From positions 1-42,525 of the forward strand of contig JAQVWY010000015.1 in the NCBI GenBank assembly GCA_028709465.1: a DNA stretch of 42,525 nt. Reading direction: 5' to 3'. The notes beneath the pieces were generated by a model. It saw nothing but the letters and a program-made list of their open reading frames with translations. It made no database searches and had not been told where the DNA came from. The translations under genes were made by a program, and so were the position numbers. Below are positions 34,101 to 42,239 of this stretch, one piece after another. Numbering within the stretch: position 1 is the stretch's first letter; each line of letters opens with the position of its first letter. Origin of the DNA: Tissierellia bacterium. GTDB taxonomy: Bacteria; Bacillota; Clostridia; Tissierellales; Sedimentibacteraceae.

Positions 34101-36817
34101 AATGATATGATTTCACTATCAGTAATTTTAGTTTTTTGCTCTTTACTACATGATAATATTGCTTTTTTATCTAACTTATAAGCAACTCTTACTTTTTTTA
34201 AAAATCCGCTGTATTCATTATTAAATCTGCTCAATATTCCTTTATAATCAATGTCTAATATATCTCTGCTGTATTTATCTAGTATTTCATCCTGTAAGTC
34301 TTTACATTTAGAATGTTTTATTTTAATTTCTTCAATAACATTATCAACTATTGAATCTTTTTGATTGTCAAACCATGATTCTGCTATTTGAGGATTATTC
34401 TTTAAGACGCATATTAATAAACTTAAACTTTTAAGATCATCTAAATTACTAATTTTATTCGTTCCAATTAATTCAACTACTTTTTCTGAAGATGTAACCG
34501 CATCTTCAATAATTTTTGTAGAACTTACTAATCTTTGATTTTCATCTATAATAAAATCTGATATTACATTCTTATTTATTTCATCATTATCTTTAATCTT
34601 ATAAAACCTTGATAAAATATTTAATGTGTCAGCATATTCATTTTCATATTTATCAATATAATCATCATATTTATTTTCTAATATTTTACTATCGAAATTA
34701 TTATTAACCTTAATTAAATTGTCATTTAGCAACTTTTGATGTTGTTTTGCATCATCTAATATTTTTAAAGCATCTTTAAATTGAACTTCATTAAACCATT
34801 TTTCAGTTGGATAAATATCTTTACATAACAAGGTTGACAGTTCATACAGTTTAATTAAATCATTTATACTATCTGGTTTTGAATGAGATATTTCATCACA
34901 AACATCTTTCCCATTTATTAAGCATCCAGTTAATAATTCCTTCAGCTCATTTAATTCCATCAAAATTGAATCTGAATTTAATATAATTTCCTTATCAGAA
35001 ATGTATTTTTCTGGGTTAAAAAGTAATTTTACATTTTCTAATTCTTTTTCTATAATACTATGAACTTCATTAGCACTAATATCAAAAATTATATTCTTAT
35101 ATTTTCTTTTTAATTGTTCTTTATTATCAAAATATTGCTTACATTTAAAGCTGAATTGATTGGCAAGTCCAATTAGTTCTTCAATATTAGTATTTAGCCA
35201 AGTTGAAGGTACTATTGGTGAATTTTTTAAAAAATTCAATATTTCATATATTATTTGTATATTATTATATGAATAATGAAGTTTTGCTCCTGTCAATTTA
35301 ATTATTTTATCTAATAAGCTTAATAAGTCTTCAAAATTAGGAAGCAGTTTTGACAACCTCACATCTATATCATGTCTTAACTCATGATTAAGAAATAATA
35401 TATTGCTCCCTATCCATGGATTTATAAAACTATCATTTTTTAAATTTTTAGCAATATCATAATATTCATTAATTAAATATTTATATTTATTTAATTTGTC
35501 CACTTCTGTATTTTTAACATCGTCTATGTGAAACATTAAGTCTATAGTATTATCTAATTTTGCTATTTTGCCATTAACTTCATATATTGTTGTGTTTAAG
35601 GCCATACATTTTGTGTGTAATTCGGCTTGATATTCATCTAATATCTTCTTTTTTTCTTCAAGTTCCGAAAGCTTGTACAATAATTCATCCTGCACTTTTA
35701 TTTTAGGAATTTTAATTGTATCTTCCAGTTGTGATAATACATACTTTTTATTAGTTCTATGACTGTGTAATGTTAAACAAAAGTCATTCAATTCAGCTTC
35801 TTCTAATCTACGTTTAACTACTTCAAGGGCAGCCATTTTTTCAGATACAAACAATACCTTTTTACCTTCAGCAATTGATTCAGCAATTATATTTGTTATA
35901 GTTTGGCTTTTGCCTGTACCTGGGGGGCCTTGTAGCACAAAACTGATTCCATTTTTAGCTAAAACAATAGCATCTTGCTGACTAGAATCAGCATCCACTA
36001 CTTGAAATGTATCTAATGATTTAGTATTTCTATCATGGTCATAATTATTTAAATAAGTGGGGATTTGAATAATTTCATTTAAATCTCCAGATATTGATTT
36101 AATAAAAGAATTGGATATTATTTTATCTTTATTAACGTTTAAATCCTCATACATATTAATTTTAAGAAAGGATAATAATGATAAATATACTTCGTCACTG
36201 ACTTTCCAATTATTTTTTTTGGCAATTTGAGAAATAATATCTAAGTATTCAACTATATTATCTTCATGTTCATCAAAATCAGGTAGTTTGATATTAAAAT
36301 CATTGTTAAATTTATATAATAAACTAGGATTAACTATAATACCATCATTGATCATATTTATTGTATAAGGTTGATTAATTGATTCTATTTTAATGTTTAC
36401 TGGCACTAAAACAATAGGAGATGCAATTATTTCAAAATTATCGTACTCACTCCATCTTATCATACCAAATGTGAGATACAGTATATTAACACCCTGTTCC
36501 TCTATAGAAGTTTTAGCTTTGGCTCTTAAAGATTTTAAAGTTCTTTGCTGTTCATTTATTGAGCAAAAGGTTTCAATATCTCCTTTAACAACTGATAAAC
36601 TTTGTTCTTCTCCTCGTTCATCAAATGTAGTTTTAAGAGGGTATGAAAAGCTTAAACTTTTTTCATCATGAATTAATTTGAAAATATCACCACATTTTGG
36701 TGAAGCAATTGCTATATTTGACCTTTTATTTTCTTTAAAATTAATTAGTTTATTACTTTTTCCAAGATCTAAAAGACGATTTTTCCATAGCTCAATTTTT
36801 AACTCTAAACTTTGCAT
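31106..36817 (-). CDS. Giant DUF4011-type superfamily 1 helicase with C-terminal Vsr-like nuclease domain
   Basis: A 1903-residue protein, the largest in the window. N-terminal DUF4011 (LELKIELWKNRLLDLGKSNK) covers about the first 190 residues. Walker A is GPPGTGKSQTITN at about 297-309. Walker B, VVIFDEASQICTEDA, lies only near 1490, followed by IIAGDKYQLPPTNFF, LKWHYRSRHENLIAFSN, VQGDERDTIIFSIGYG and LNVAITRAKYN, the Upf1-like SF1 motifs. Between them is about 1100 residues of helical, coiled-coil-rich sequence. The C-terminal part (about 1796-1903) has a Vsr/MTES-1575-type restriction fold: KIDMAVEHPEIKGKYVLGIELDG, YHNVRTVRERERIRKEQL, GWNIYRIWSTDW. The family includes proteins in defence islands. 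The ATG at 36817 has AAGGGGG 12 nt upstream, a rather long spacing. Single-gene unit. Confidence 0.88.
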   Translation of the reverse strand: MQSLELKIELWKNRLLDLGKSNKLINFKENKRSNIAIASPKCGDIFKLIHDEKSLSFSYPLKTTFDERGEEQSLSVVKGDIETFCSINEQQRTLKSLRAKAKTSIEEQGVNILYLTFGMIRWSEYDNFEIIASPIVLVPVNIKIESINQPYTINMINDGIIVNPSLLYKFNNDFNIKLPDFDEHEDNIVEYLDIISQIAKKNNWKVSDEVYLSLLSFLKINMYEDLNVNKDKIISNSFIKSISGDLNEIIQIPTYLNNYDHDRNTKSLDTFQVVDADSSQQDAIVLAKNGISFVLQGPPGTGKSQTITNIIAESIAEGKKVLFVSEKMAALEVVKRRLEEAELNDFCLTLHSHRTNKKYVLSQLEDTIKIPKIKVQDELLYKLSELEEKKKILDEYQAELHTKCMALNTTIYEVNGKIAKLDNTIDLMFHIDDVKNTEVDKLNKYKYLINEYYDIAKNLKNDSFINPWIGSNILFLNHELRHDIDVRLSKLLPNFEDLLSLLDKIIKLTGAKLHYSYNNIQIIYEILNFLKNSPIVPSTWLNTNIEELIGLANQFSFKCKQYFDNKEQLKRKYKNIIFDISANEVHSIIEKELENVKLLFNPEKYISDKEIILNSDSILMELNELKELLTGCLINGKDVCDEISHSKPDSINDLIKLYELSTLLCKDIYPTEKWFNEVQFKDALKILDDAKQHQKLLNDNLIKVNNNFDSKILENKYDDYIDKYENEYADTLNILSRFYKIKDNDEINKNVISDFIIDENQRLVSSTKIIEDAVTSSEKVVELIGTNKISNLDDLKSLSLLICVLKNNPQIAESWFDNQKDSIVDNVIEEIKIKHSKCKDLQDEILDKYSRDILDIDYKGILSRFNNEYSGFLKKVRVAYKLDKKAILSCSKEQKTKITDSEIISLMIDISTLKEQEQWLKDNYEDTKEIIGNLYLENYTNWDAVNKSRDSFKFIKNYFGNFKIPEKLKSILISSSYDEINIEYNNLKEEPLVGAINYVCEIMGSSLLHMDIYEGLSLINGTINNSIALKNDFDIFQGYKLHSNNITIKEIKNVLYNTRDIHECRKWFKDKDYLIREYLGSNYIGLDTNFDIIDSSINNIKNIKELLNGNIPSKLINMLTNPKFKEDVYNKYILSYKKLIDLKVIDRLDIIFKGKNNSEKDLNDIFTNIDSVANSIILIHDNYYKVANKSNEKLQFEVIMSDISLLLKIQKIEDIFSDNEKNFKQKFHSYYNGIETDWTLVVEKLEYVKKLKQLISQYSIQNKFVKGVCEDKNIIEECGELLEKLTKSKELIHEDIIWFNNFFEEDLLDINIYNFYSKIKNCSNLTLLEDWIDFIEIRKLCINYGLEDFIEHIETNDLINKNIIDIFLKRFYKLWLDAVIPDFPAVFNFRSRNHQGIINDFNELDKLQLEIARLRIREKLTSRLPDINVATSSLDEIGILKRELNKNRRIMPLRKLFKSIPNLLTTLKPCMMMSPLSVSLYLDAETQEFDVVIFDEASQICTEDAIGAIIRGKQVIIAGDKYQLPPTNFFNNKISDNLFDFDYDDEYNDSDDFESILDEATNVIPERSLKWHYRSRHENLIAFSNSNIYKNELITFPSNVENDNDLGVEYIFVENGVYDRGTKKNNVIEARHVAELVFEHIKKHPNRSLGVVTFSEAQQQAIESAIRKKRIENFNYESFFAENKDEEFFVKNLENVQGDERDTIIFSIGYGKDANNIMYMNFGPLSKNGGYRRLNVAITRAKYNLKLVGSIMPEDINLEKTNSEGVKMLKSFIEYAINGTSSLEHELIIKENNDYDSSFSDAIYIFLTNKGYKVKTQVGCSSYKIDMAVEHPEIKGKYVLGIELDGTAYHNVRTVRERERIRKEQLESIGWNIYRIWSTDWIKDTKTEGEKLINAIENAIKNK

Positions 36818-36907
36818 AATAAAATTAATCCCCCTTATGATAAATATAAAAAGACAATTTATATAATAACATATTTTGGACAAATATTTCAATACTTATT
36901 AAGGAAA

Positions 36908-36944
36908 ATCAAAAACCACATTAGTTTTATAACCATGTGGCTTT
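36908..36944 (-). terminator. Terminator of the ferredoxin gene
   Basis: CCACAT (36916-36921) pairs with ATGTGG (36935-36940); on the minus strand the stem is followed by TTTTTGATTTT. Confidence 0.65.
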
Positions 36945-36978
36945 GTGAGTTTCGTTTCATTGATTTTTTATTATTAAT

Positions 36979-37170
36979 CTAATCTTCAACTGTTATAGCG
37001 TTTGTAGGACATTGCTCTTGAGCCTCTACTGCGCAATCTTCTGAATCTTCAGGAACTTCGTCAACAATAACAACTGATATACCTTCATCGTCCAATTCAA
37101 ATACGTCAGGACAAAGTGATTCACATAAACCGCAACTTATACATGCATCTCTATCAACATATGCTTTCAT
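36979..37170 (-). CDS. Single-cluster [4Fe-4S] ferredoxin
   Basis: The 63-residue electron carrier has ligands C10-x-x-C13-x-x-C16 (ACISCGLCESLCP) and C54 (EQCPTNAI). C20 and C46 are placed for a disulfide, as in other monocluster ferredoxins. It is highly acidic. Partners are not indicated by context; CooS, about 13 kb away, is one candidate user among many. AGGAGGATTTA precedes the ATG at 37170. Confidence 0.95.
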   Translation of the reverse strand: MKAYVDRDACISCGLCESLCPDVFELDDEGISVVIVDEVPEDSEDCAVEAQEQCPTNAITVED

Positions 37171-37274
37171 TAAATCCTCCTAAAAATAATATTGGATATT
37201 CATTATTATTACGTTAATTTAAGAAAGTATACCAAAGTTTATTTTATAAGGTGTTGCCATAATTATTATTAACC

Positions 37275-37355
37275 TTATCTTTCAATAGTTGCTGTTGATA
37301 GTCCATCTACCTGCTCATATCCTACTTTATATCCAAGCTTTTCGAAATCTCTAAC
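37275..37355 (-). pseudogene. C-terminal remnant of an unknown protein
   Basis: A minus-strand frame without a start reads VRDFEKLGYKVGYEQVDG, LSTATIER and stops at 37275, right after a TAA stop codon. It lies just beyond the end of the propeller gene. The wording looks real but there is no beginning, so it is a gene stump. Confidence 0.3.
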
Positions 37356-37365
37356 TTAAATAATT

Positions 37366-38571
37366 TTAATATATTCTATATGCGTGAACTAAACCTTTAT
37401 TAGGACCTCTAAAAAATACATCTGTTCTATTTGGTCCCCAGGAAACAGAAGCTGGTTCAGAATCCATATTACCTCCAATATTAATCAATTCTCCCCAATT
37501 AGAACCATCCCAAGTTTTTTGATATAGATTATTACCACTTCCTCTAAAAAATACATCTAGTTGATTTGGTCTTCTAGATGAAGCTGATGGACCTGAGGTC
37601 AACATACCTCCAAGGCTTTCCCAATTGCTCCACCTTGTTCCATCCCACCATTTATGCCACAAGGCATTATCTGTTCCTCTTCCAAATACATCAATTCTGT
37701 TTTGTCCCCAAGAAACTGCAGCTGGCGCTGATGTCAATACTCCTCCTAATTTCTCCCATTCACTCCATCTGATTCCATCCCACCATTTATGCCACAAAGC
37801 ATTATCCGATCCTCTTCCAAATACATCTAAACGGTTTGACTGCCAAGATGAAACTGCTGGGGCTGATGTTAATACCCCACCAAGGCTTTCCCATTCACTC
37901 CACCTGCTTCTATCCCACCATTTATGCCACAAAGCATTATCTGTTCCTCTTCCAAATACATCAATTCTATTTGGACCCCAAGAAACTGCTGCTGGGGCTG
38001 ATGTCAATACCCCACCAAGGCTTTCCCAATCGCTCCACTTACTTCCATCCCACCATTTATGCCACAAAGCATTATCTGTTCCTCCAGCAAATACGTCTAG
38101 TCGATTTGGCTGCCAAGATGAAACTGCTGGGGCTGTGGATAAAACCCCACCTAAGTCTTCCCAACCAATCCAAGGTTGGACTGGCAATGGATATTCAAGT
38201 GCACCTCGAGCCATTTCTAATACTACTTGAATAACTCTAATAATAATTTTGCTAAAATTACTTTGTGATATTTTAAGTTGACTTAAAATAAAATTTAACC
38301 ATTGATATTGTCTTTGAAATCTATTGTATATTTGTTCAGCTGTTTGATTAGTATTAGCCCACCTAATGCTATAATTAACTATTATATTTAATAAATAATC
38401 TACAATTCCCCTATCTAGACCTAATTGCTCTAATTCTGAATATAAATCACTATGATATTGTCTAAGACTTCTCATAAAGTCCTGAACATCTTGTTGTTGC
38501 AAAGCATAAACATAATTAGGATCATAATCTTTTATAGGAAAATGAAATTCTTCATTTGGAAATTTATTCAT
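37366..38571 (-). CDS. DUF346-type beta-propeller (PLL-like lectin) protein
   Basis: The 401-residue protein has a helical N-terminal region (about 20-130; [23 protein letters not shown], then [16 protein letters not shown]) of unknown class and no signal peptide. From about 135 on there are five or six 45-residue blades, each like [45 protein letters not shown]. This is the DUF346/PLL propeller pattern, whose members bind sugars such as fucose. The aromatic WHKWWDG in each blade could line the binding sites. GGAGGG precedes the ATG at 38571. A small unlinked protein gene lies upstream. It could be a cytoplasmic or spore-surface lectin; the role is inferred. Confidence 0.82.
   Translation of the reverse strand: MNKFPNEEFHFPIKDYDPNYVYALQQQDVQDFMRSLRQYHSDLYSELEQLGLDRGIVDYLLNIIVNYSIRWANTNQTAEQIYNRFQRQYQWLNFILSQLKISQSNFSKIIIRVIQVVLEMARGALEYPLPVQPWIGWEDLGGVLSTAPAVSSWQPNRLDVFAGGTDNALWHKWWDGSKWSDWESLGGVLTSAPAAVSWGPNRIDVFGRGTDNALWHKWWDRSRWSEWESLGGVLTSAPAVSSWQSNRLDVFGRGSDNALWHKWWDGIRWSEWEKLGGVLTSAPAAVSWGQNRIDVFGRGTDNALWHKWWDGTRWSNWESLGGMLTSGPSASSRRPNQLDVFFRGSGNNLYQKTWDGSNWGELINIGGNMDSEPASVSWGPNRTDVFFRGPNKGLVHAYRIY
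37600..38160 (-). repeat. Tandem 135-bp coding repeats in the propeller gene
   Basis: The GCCACAAAGCATTATC block recurs at 37656, 37791, 37926 and 38061, each exactly 135 bp (45 codons) apart, with near-identical flanks. The DNA similarity is higher than needed for the protein, suggesting recent duplication or gene conversion. Confidence 0.75.
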
Positions 38572-38635
38572 ATATAACCCTCCTATTTTTTATTATGTTA
38601 TATTATATGCGACAAAAAAATAAGAGGGCACATTT

Positions 38636-38821
38636 TTATTCTAGTTCTTTATGATGAATACTATTAATTATTATTTGTTTAGCCTTTGCATTTCCAGTTT
38701 TAGCCTTCCCCTGAATTTCTGGAACTGGTGGAAAATCATTTTTAGGAATATGCATTTTCTTATTACTTTCAGTCCCATGTGGCTCTTTTGGATCTGGTCT
38801 TCTCATGCCTGCTTTTGCCAT
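38636..38821 (-). CDS. Small conserved hydrophilic protein
   Basis: The 61-residue protein begins MAKAGMRRPDPKEPHGTESN and continues KKMHIPKNDFPPVPEIQGKA; it is basic, Pro-rich and probably unstructured. I recall similar short proteins in clostridial genomes but know no function. GAGGTGAT precedes the ATG at 38821. It lies 64 nt upstream of the propeller gene on the same strand, so co-transcription is possible. Confidence 0.65.
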   Translation of the reverse strand: MAKAGMRRPDPKEPHGTESNKKMHIPKNDFPPVPEIQGKAKTGNAKAKQIIINSIHHKELE

Positions 38822-38880
38822 AATATCACCTCACTAATAGTTTGGCAATATTACTTTTTTTTATCCAAAAAATAAAATTG

Positions 38881-38938
38881 GGACTCCTTTAAGACTTTCC
38901 CACATAGACTTACTATTATAAAGGTGTGTCCCCATTCC
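38881..38938 (-). repeat. REP-like palindromic element, copy B
   Basis: On the minus strand it reads GGAATGGGGACACACC, then CTTTATAATAGTAAGTC and TATGTGG, matching copy A at 29858-29917 almost base for base in its first 43 bp. The right part differs (AAAGTCTTAAAGGAGTCC). It overlaps the end of the MOSC gene and supplies the stop codon. Confidence 0.7.
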
Positions 38939-39368
38939 TTAAAATTTCTATTTCATCACCTGGTTTAATCCATCCAGGTACTAATATTTTAGTAAAAATA
39001 CCTTCTCTAGGCATGATACAATCCCCAACTTGTTGTTTTATAGCACAACCTTTGTGACATTCTTTACCAATTTGAGTAACTTCCATAGTTACTTCACCAA
39101 TTTTCATTTTTGTTCCTATTGGCAATTCATATAGCGTTATTCCTTCAGTAGTAAGATTTTCCGCAAATTTTCCTGGACTTAAACCTTCCACACCAGCATT
39201 AATCATTTTATCAATACTTTCCTGACTTAACAAACTTACTTGTCTATGCCAATTTGCTGCATGGGCATCTCCAACTAATCCATGATCCACTTTAAAATAT
39301 CCCTTATCAATTGGTGTCTTTATTACACCTTTTTTATCACTTATATTAATCCCTGTGACCTTTGCCAT
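38916..39368 (-). CDS. MOSC-domain protein (molybdenum cofactor sulfurase-like)
   Basis: The 150-residue protein has the MOSC beta-barrel pattern: GLVGDAHAANWHRQVSLLSQ, LSPGKFAENLTTEG, and TQIGKECHKGCAIKQQVGDC. The cysteines, including the conserved one in GKEC, may bind sulfur or a molybdopterin species. Stand-alone MOSC proteins of this size occur beside moa genes and are thought to deliver sulfur to the cofactor. The last seven codons (RNGDTPL) and the stop codon come from the REP-like repeat. The gene is the last of the molybdopterin cluster. Confidence 0.9.
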   Translation of the reverse strand: MAKVTGINISDKKGVIKTPIDKGYFKVDHGLVGDAHAANWHRQVSLLSQESIDKMINAGVEGLSPGKFAENLTTEGITLYELPIGTKMKIGEVTMEVTQIGKECHKGCAIKQQVGDCIMPREGIFTKILVPGWIKPGDEIEILRNGDTPL

Positions 39369-39484
39369 TTAACATCTCTCCATTATTATATAAAATTGTA
39401 TATTCATAATCATTCATTTATAAACATTCATTAATATTATATTACAAATCTTTATATAATGTATTCCAATTTGCATAATTTAGT

Positions 39485-39967
39485 TTACAATAATTTTCTT
39501 TCAAATAATCCTGATTTGCCACCAATTTTTTTAAGTAACATAACATCAGAAATAACCATTTCTTTATCAATTGCCTTGCACATATCATATATAGTTAGAC
39601 CTGCAATAGAAACAGCGGTTAGCGCTTCCATTTCCACCCCAGTCTGTCCAGAATTTTTAACTGTTGCTAATATTTCTACTCTGTTTTTATCAAAATTCAA
39701 TTTAAAGCTTATATCACAACCGGTTATGATAATAGGGTGACTCATAGGTATTATACTTGGGGTTTGTTTAGCTCCCATTATGCCTGCTACCTGTGATACT
39801 GCTAAAACATCTCCTTTTTTTAATGTACCTTCTTTAATTCTTTCTAAGGTTTCTTTCTTCATGTAAACATATCCTTGAGCAAGAGCTTCTCTATCTGTTA
39901 CATTTTTATCGCTAATATCCACTATCCTAGCTCTGCCTTCATCATTGATATGAGTTAAATTTTCCAT
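39485..39967 (-). CDS. moaC: Cyclic pyranopterin monophosphate synthase MoaC
   Basis: The 160-residue MoaC converts 3',8-cyclo-7,8-dihydro-GTP into cyclic pyranopterin monophosphate. Family motifs: LTHINDEGRARIVDISDK, KGDVLAVSQVAGIMGAKQT, PMSHPIIITG (His of the active site), and KNSGQTGVEMEALTAVSIAGLT with DMCKAIDKEM. The length is normal. Its ATG lies 2 nt after the moaA stop codon, with GGGGGGTAATT as ribosome site, so the two are tightly coupled. Confidence 0.96.
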   Translation of the reverse strand: MENLTHINDEGRARIVDISDKNVTDREALAQGYVYMKKETLERIKEGTLKKGDVLAVSQVAGIMGAKQTPSIIPMSHPIIITGCDISFKLNFDKNRVEILATVKNSGQTGVEMEALTAVSIAGLTIYDMCKAIDKEMVISDVMLLKKIGGKSGLFERKLL

Positions 39968-39969
39968 AA

Positions 39970-40926
39970 TTACCCCCCTATTTGATACATCATTCTTTCA
40001 GTTCTGCTTTTTTTATCTGTTTCTAAATGATGTTCCTCTGGTTTGTTATATATTGCATTTTTAATTACCTTCAACAACATATTTTCATCATTAATATATG
40101 GTTTCAAATTAATTTCCTCTTCTGAATGTAAACATGGTTTTATGGTTCCAGTTGAAGTTAATCTAATTCTGTTACAATCACTGCAAAATTTACAGCTCAT
40201 AGGACTTATGAAACCCACTGTGCCTTGAGCACCATCTATTTTATAAACTGAAGCTACATTGCTTTTATCTTTAATGTATTTTAATTCAATATTATTATCT
40301 AATATTTCATTTATTTTCATGCTGCTTTGTTCATATAATTTAACGCCCTCTCCTAATGGCATAAGCTCTATGAATCTTACGTGAATAGGAATTTCCTTTG
40401 TTAAATTAATAAAGTCTTCTACTTCATCATCATTGATTCCCTTCATTAACACAGTATTAATTTTAACTGGAGCAAGACCTATTTGTAAACATTTTTCAAT
40501 TGAAGAGAACACTTTATTTATGTCTCCACCCCTTGTGATTTCTTTATATTTATCTTTAGTAAGGGTGTCTAAACTTATATTTACTCTGTTTAGGCCTGAC
40601 TTCTTTAATGTTTCTGCCATATCATAAAGAAGTATACCATTAGTAGTAATTGATATATCTTTTATAGTTGGAATGCTCGATGTGTAAGAAATTAGTTTGT
40701 CTATACCTTTTAATATCAGTGGCTCTCCCCCCGTAAATCTAATCTTTTTTATTCCAAGGAAAGCAAATGCAATTATAACTTTTTCTAGTTCCTCAAAACG
40801 AATAATATCATTATGAGTTTTCTTCTCAATTCCCTCTTCTGGCATGCAATAAACACATCTCAAATTGCACCTATCAGTAAGTGAAACTCTCAAATAATCA
40901 ATTATTCTACCACTTTTATCCAACAT
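39970..40926 (-). CDS. moaA: GTP 3',8-cyclase MoaA
   Basis: The 318-residue radical SAM enzyme makes the first step of molybdopterin synthesis. N-terminal cluster motif [20 protein letters not shown] phrase FTGGEPLI, second cluster CKFCSDCNR with C at TIKPCLHSE, and the C-terminal GG (MYQIGG) required for activity. The frame opens at a GTG at 40935; I prefer the ATG at 40926 because it gives the family-standard [11 protein letters not shown] start, although its ribosome site is weak. It overlaps nothing and pairs with moaC. Confidence 0.95.
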   Translation of the reverse strand: MLDKSGRIIDYLRVSLTDRCNLRCVYCMPEEGIEKKTHNDIIRFEELEKVIIAFAFLGIKKIRFTGGEPLILKGIDKLISYTSSIPTIKDISITTNGILLYDMAETLKKSGLNRVNISLDTLTKDKYKEITRGGDINKVFSSIEKCLQIGLAPVKINTVLMKGINDDEVEDFINLTKEIPIHVRFIELMPLGEGVKLYEQSSMKINEILDNNIELKYIKDKSNVASVYKIDGAQGTVGFISPMSCKFCSDCNRIRLTSTGTIKPCLHSEEEINLKPYINDENMLLKVIKNAIYNKPEEHHLETDKKSRTERMMYQIGG

Positions 40927-41053
40927 ACTAATCACATTCTTTCTAGCAAATTTTTACCTATATTTTAATATTCAAAATTAAAACTAATAATTTTAATACC
41001 GTTAAATTATAAAAGATACAACGCACATTAAAAAATTTTATACAACGAAAGAT

Positions 41054-41542
41054 TTATCTGGCGCATTCATTACCTGTACCCTTAAGTATTTCAATGCCAT
41101 GTGGTATTGCTGCAAGTATGAATTGCAAATTTTCAAGCGCTCCCTTAGGGCTTCCAGGTAAATTTATTATTAAAGAATTATTTCTAATTCCTGATACTGC
41201 TCTTGAAAGCATTGCCTTTGGAGTTATTTCAAGAGATTTTTGTCTCATAGCTTCACAAATGCCTGGAGTTTGTTTTTTTATGACTTTTAATGTAGCTTCA
41301 GGCGTTACATCTCTTTTAGAAAATCCTGTTCCACCATTTGTAAGTATTAAATCTAAATGAAGTTCATCGCTCATATAAATTAATTCATCGTAAATTATAT
41401 TTAATTCATCAGGTATTACCTTGTAATATTCAACTTCATATATACTCTTATCAAGAGCCTCACTAATATGGGAACCTGTTTTGTCAATTCTTTCACCTTT
41501 TGAACCTTTGTCGCTTATTGTTAATATCCCAACGCTTATCAT
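41054..41542 (-). CDS. mog: Molybdopterin adenylyltransferase (Mog family)
   Basis: The 162-residue protein adenylylates molybdopterin or binds it. Motifs: GILTISDKGSKGERIDKTG, LTNGGTGFSKRDVTPEAT, and SRAVSGIRNNSLIINLPGSPKGA. Mog and MoaB have the same fold, so either name is possible. GGAGGC precedes the ATG at 41542; the upstream ATG overlaps that site. First gene of the moa cluster, 127 bp before moaA. Confidence 0.93.
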   Translation of the reverse strand: MISVGILTISDKGSKGERIDKTGSHISEALDKSIYEVEYYKVIPDELNIIYDELIYMSDELHLDLILTNGGTGFSKRDVTPEATLKVIKKQTPGICEAMRQKSLEITPKAMLSRAVSGIRNNSLIINLPGSPKGALENLQFILAAIPHGIEILKGTGNECAR

Positions 41543-41751
41543 AACAGCCTCCATACACTTGTTAAATATATATTTATTATACTTAATAATTAGAAAATTT
41601 ACAACAATAGGTTTTATTTTTTTATACTATATACCCCCTCTTTTGATTAACAGTTTATTTTATTTTTGAATTTTTTCGTTTTTAGTATGAGGTATAATTT
41701 AAGTTTACAAAATCTAATTAATTTTACAATTTACCATATTTTTTATATTGG

Positions 41752-41790
41752 AAAAAGCCACGGGACTTTTTATTTTCCCCGTGGCTTTTT
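41752..41790. terminator. Bidirectional terminator hairpin
   Basis: AAAAAGCCACGGG (41752-41764) pairs with CCCGTGGCTTTTT (41778-41790). It has A- and T-runs on both sides and lies at the end of the decayed frame 41806-42002. The rest of 41543-41805 shows no gene. Confidence 0.8.
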
Positions 41791-41805
41791 AAATATTTTA
41801 TCTTA

Positions 41806-42002
41806 TTATCTATTATCTTTTTCATCCCAAACATATAATGCCTTGCTTTCTTCAAATTCCTTAATTTCTTCATTACTATACCCTAACTCTGTTAAAATTT
41901 CGTAACCATGTTCAGCTCATATTTTAGCGTCAATATTTTATCAAGAATATCTTTATACACTTCATCTGCAGACATTGGCATTTTATACAGTTTTTTTAAC
42001 AT
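41806..42002 (-). pseudogene. Small decayed gene with frameshift and nonsense codon
   Basis: An ATG at 42002 with a GGGGG ribosome site opens MLKKLYKMPMSADEVYKDIL and soon runs out of frame. In another frame the text continues NIDAKI, TGA, AEHGYEILTELGYSNEEIKE and EFEESKALYVWDEKDNR to TAA at 41806. A lost base in an A-run (near 41940) plus one nonsense change would explain it. The second half resembles the end of CaiB/BaiF CoA-transferases, but the protein would be only about 65 residues, so the family is uncertain. 42003-42239 shows nothing. Confidence 0.45.
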
Positions 42003-42239
42003 TCTATTCCCCCATTGCAACATTATAAGTAAGACTATTTCATAATGTTTACATACTTATTGTTGTATATATTAAAATTTTTTTGAAACCAATTGCTATA
42101 TAACTTAAAATATTTATATATAATATCATATTTATAGTTATTTTACAAGTTTAACTTATATTTATCAGCAATGAGGAATAAATACTGAATTATAAAAGTG
42201 AATTAGGTCCCTTTTTGATTTATAAATTTAAAAAGTCAA

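Noticed and set aside
37600-38160. Possible CRISPR array
   Set aside because: The repeats are 135 bp and in frame with a protein domain, and there are no spacers or cas genes.
37578-38234. Long plus-strand frames over the propeller gene
   Set aside because: They mirror the 135-bp coding repeats; stops are absent because the repeats lack them on both strands. No start signals.
37366-38821. Toxin-antitoxin reading of the small gene and the propeller gene
   Set aside because: Neither protein resembles a toxin or antitoxin, and the gap and sizes do not fit.
41481-41905. Plus-strand open frames near the mog gene
   Set aside because: No ribosome site, low-complexity AT-rich text, and they cross a strong terminator hairpin.
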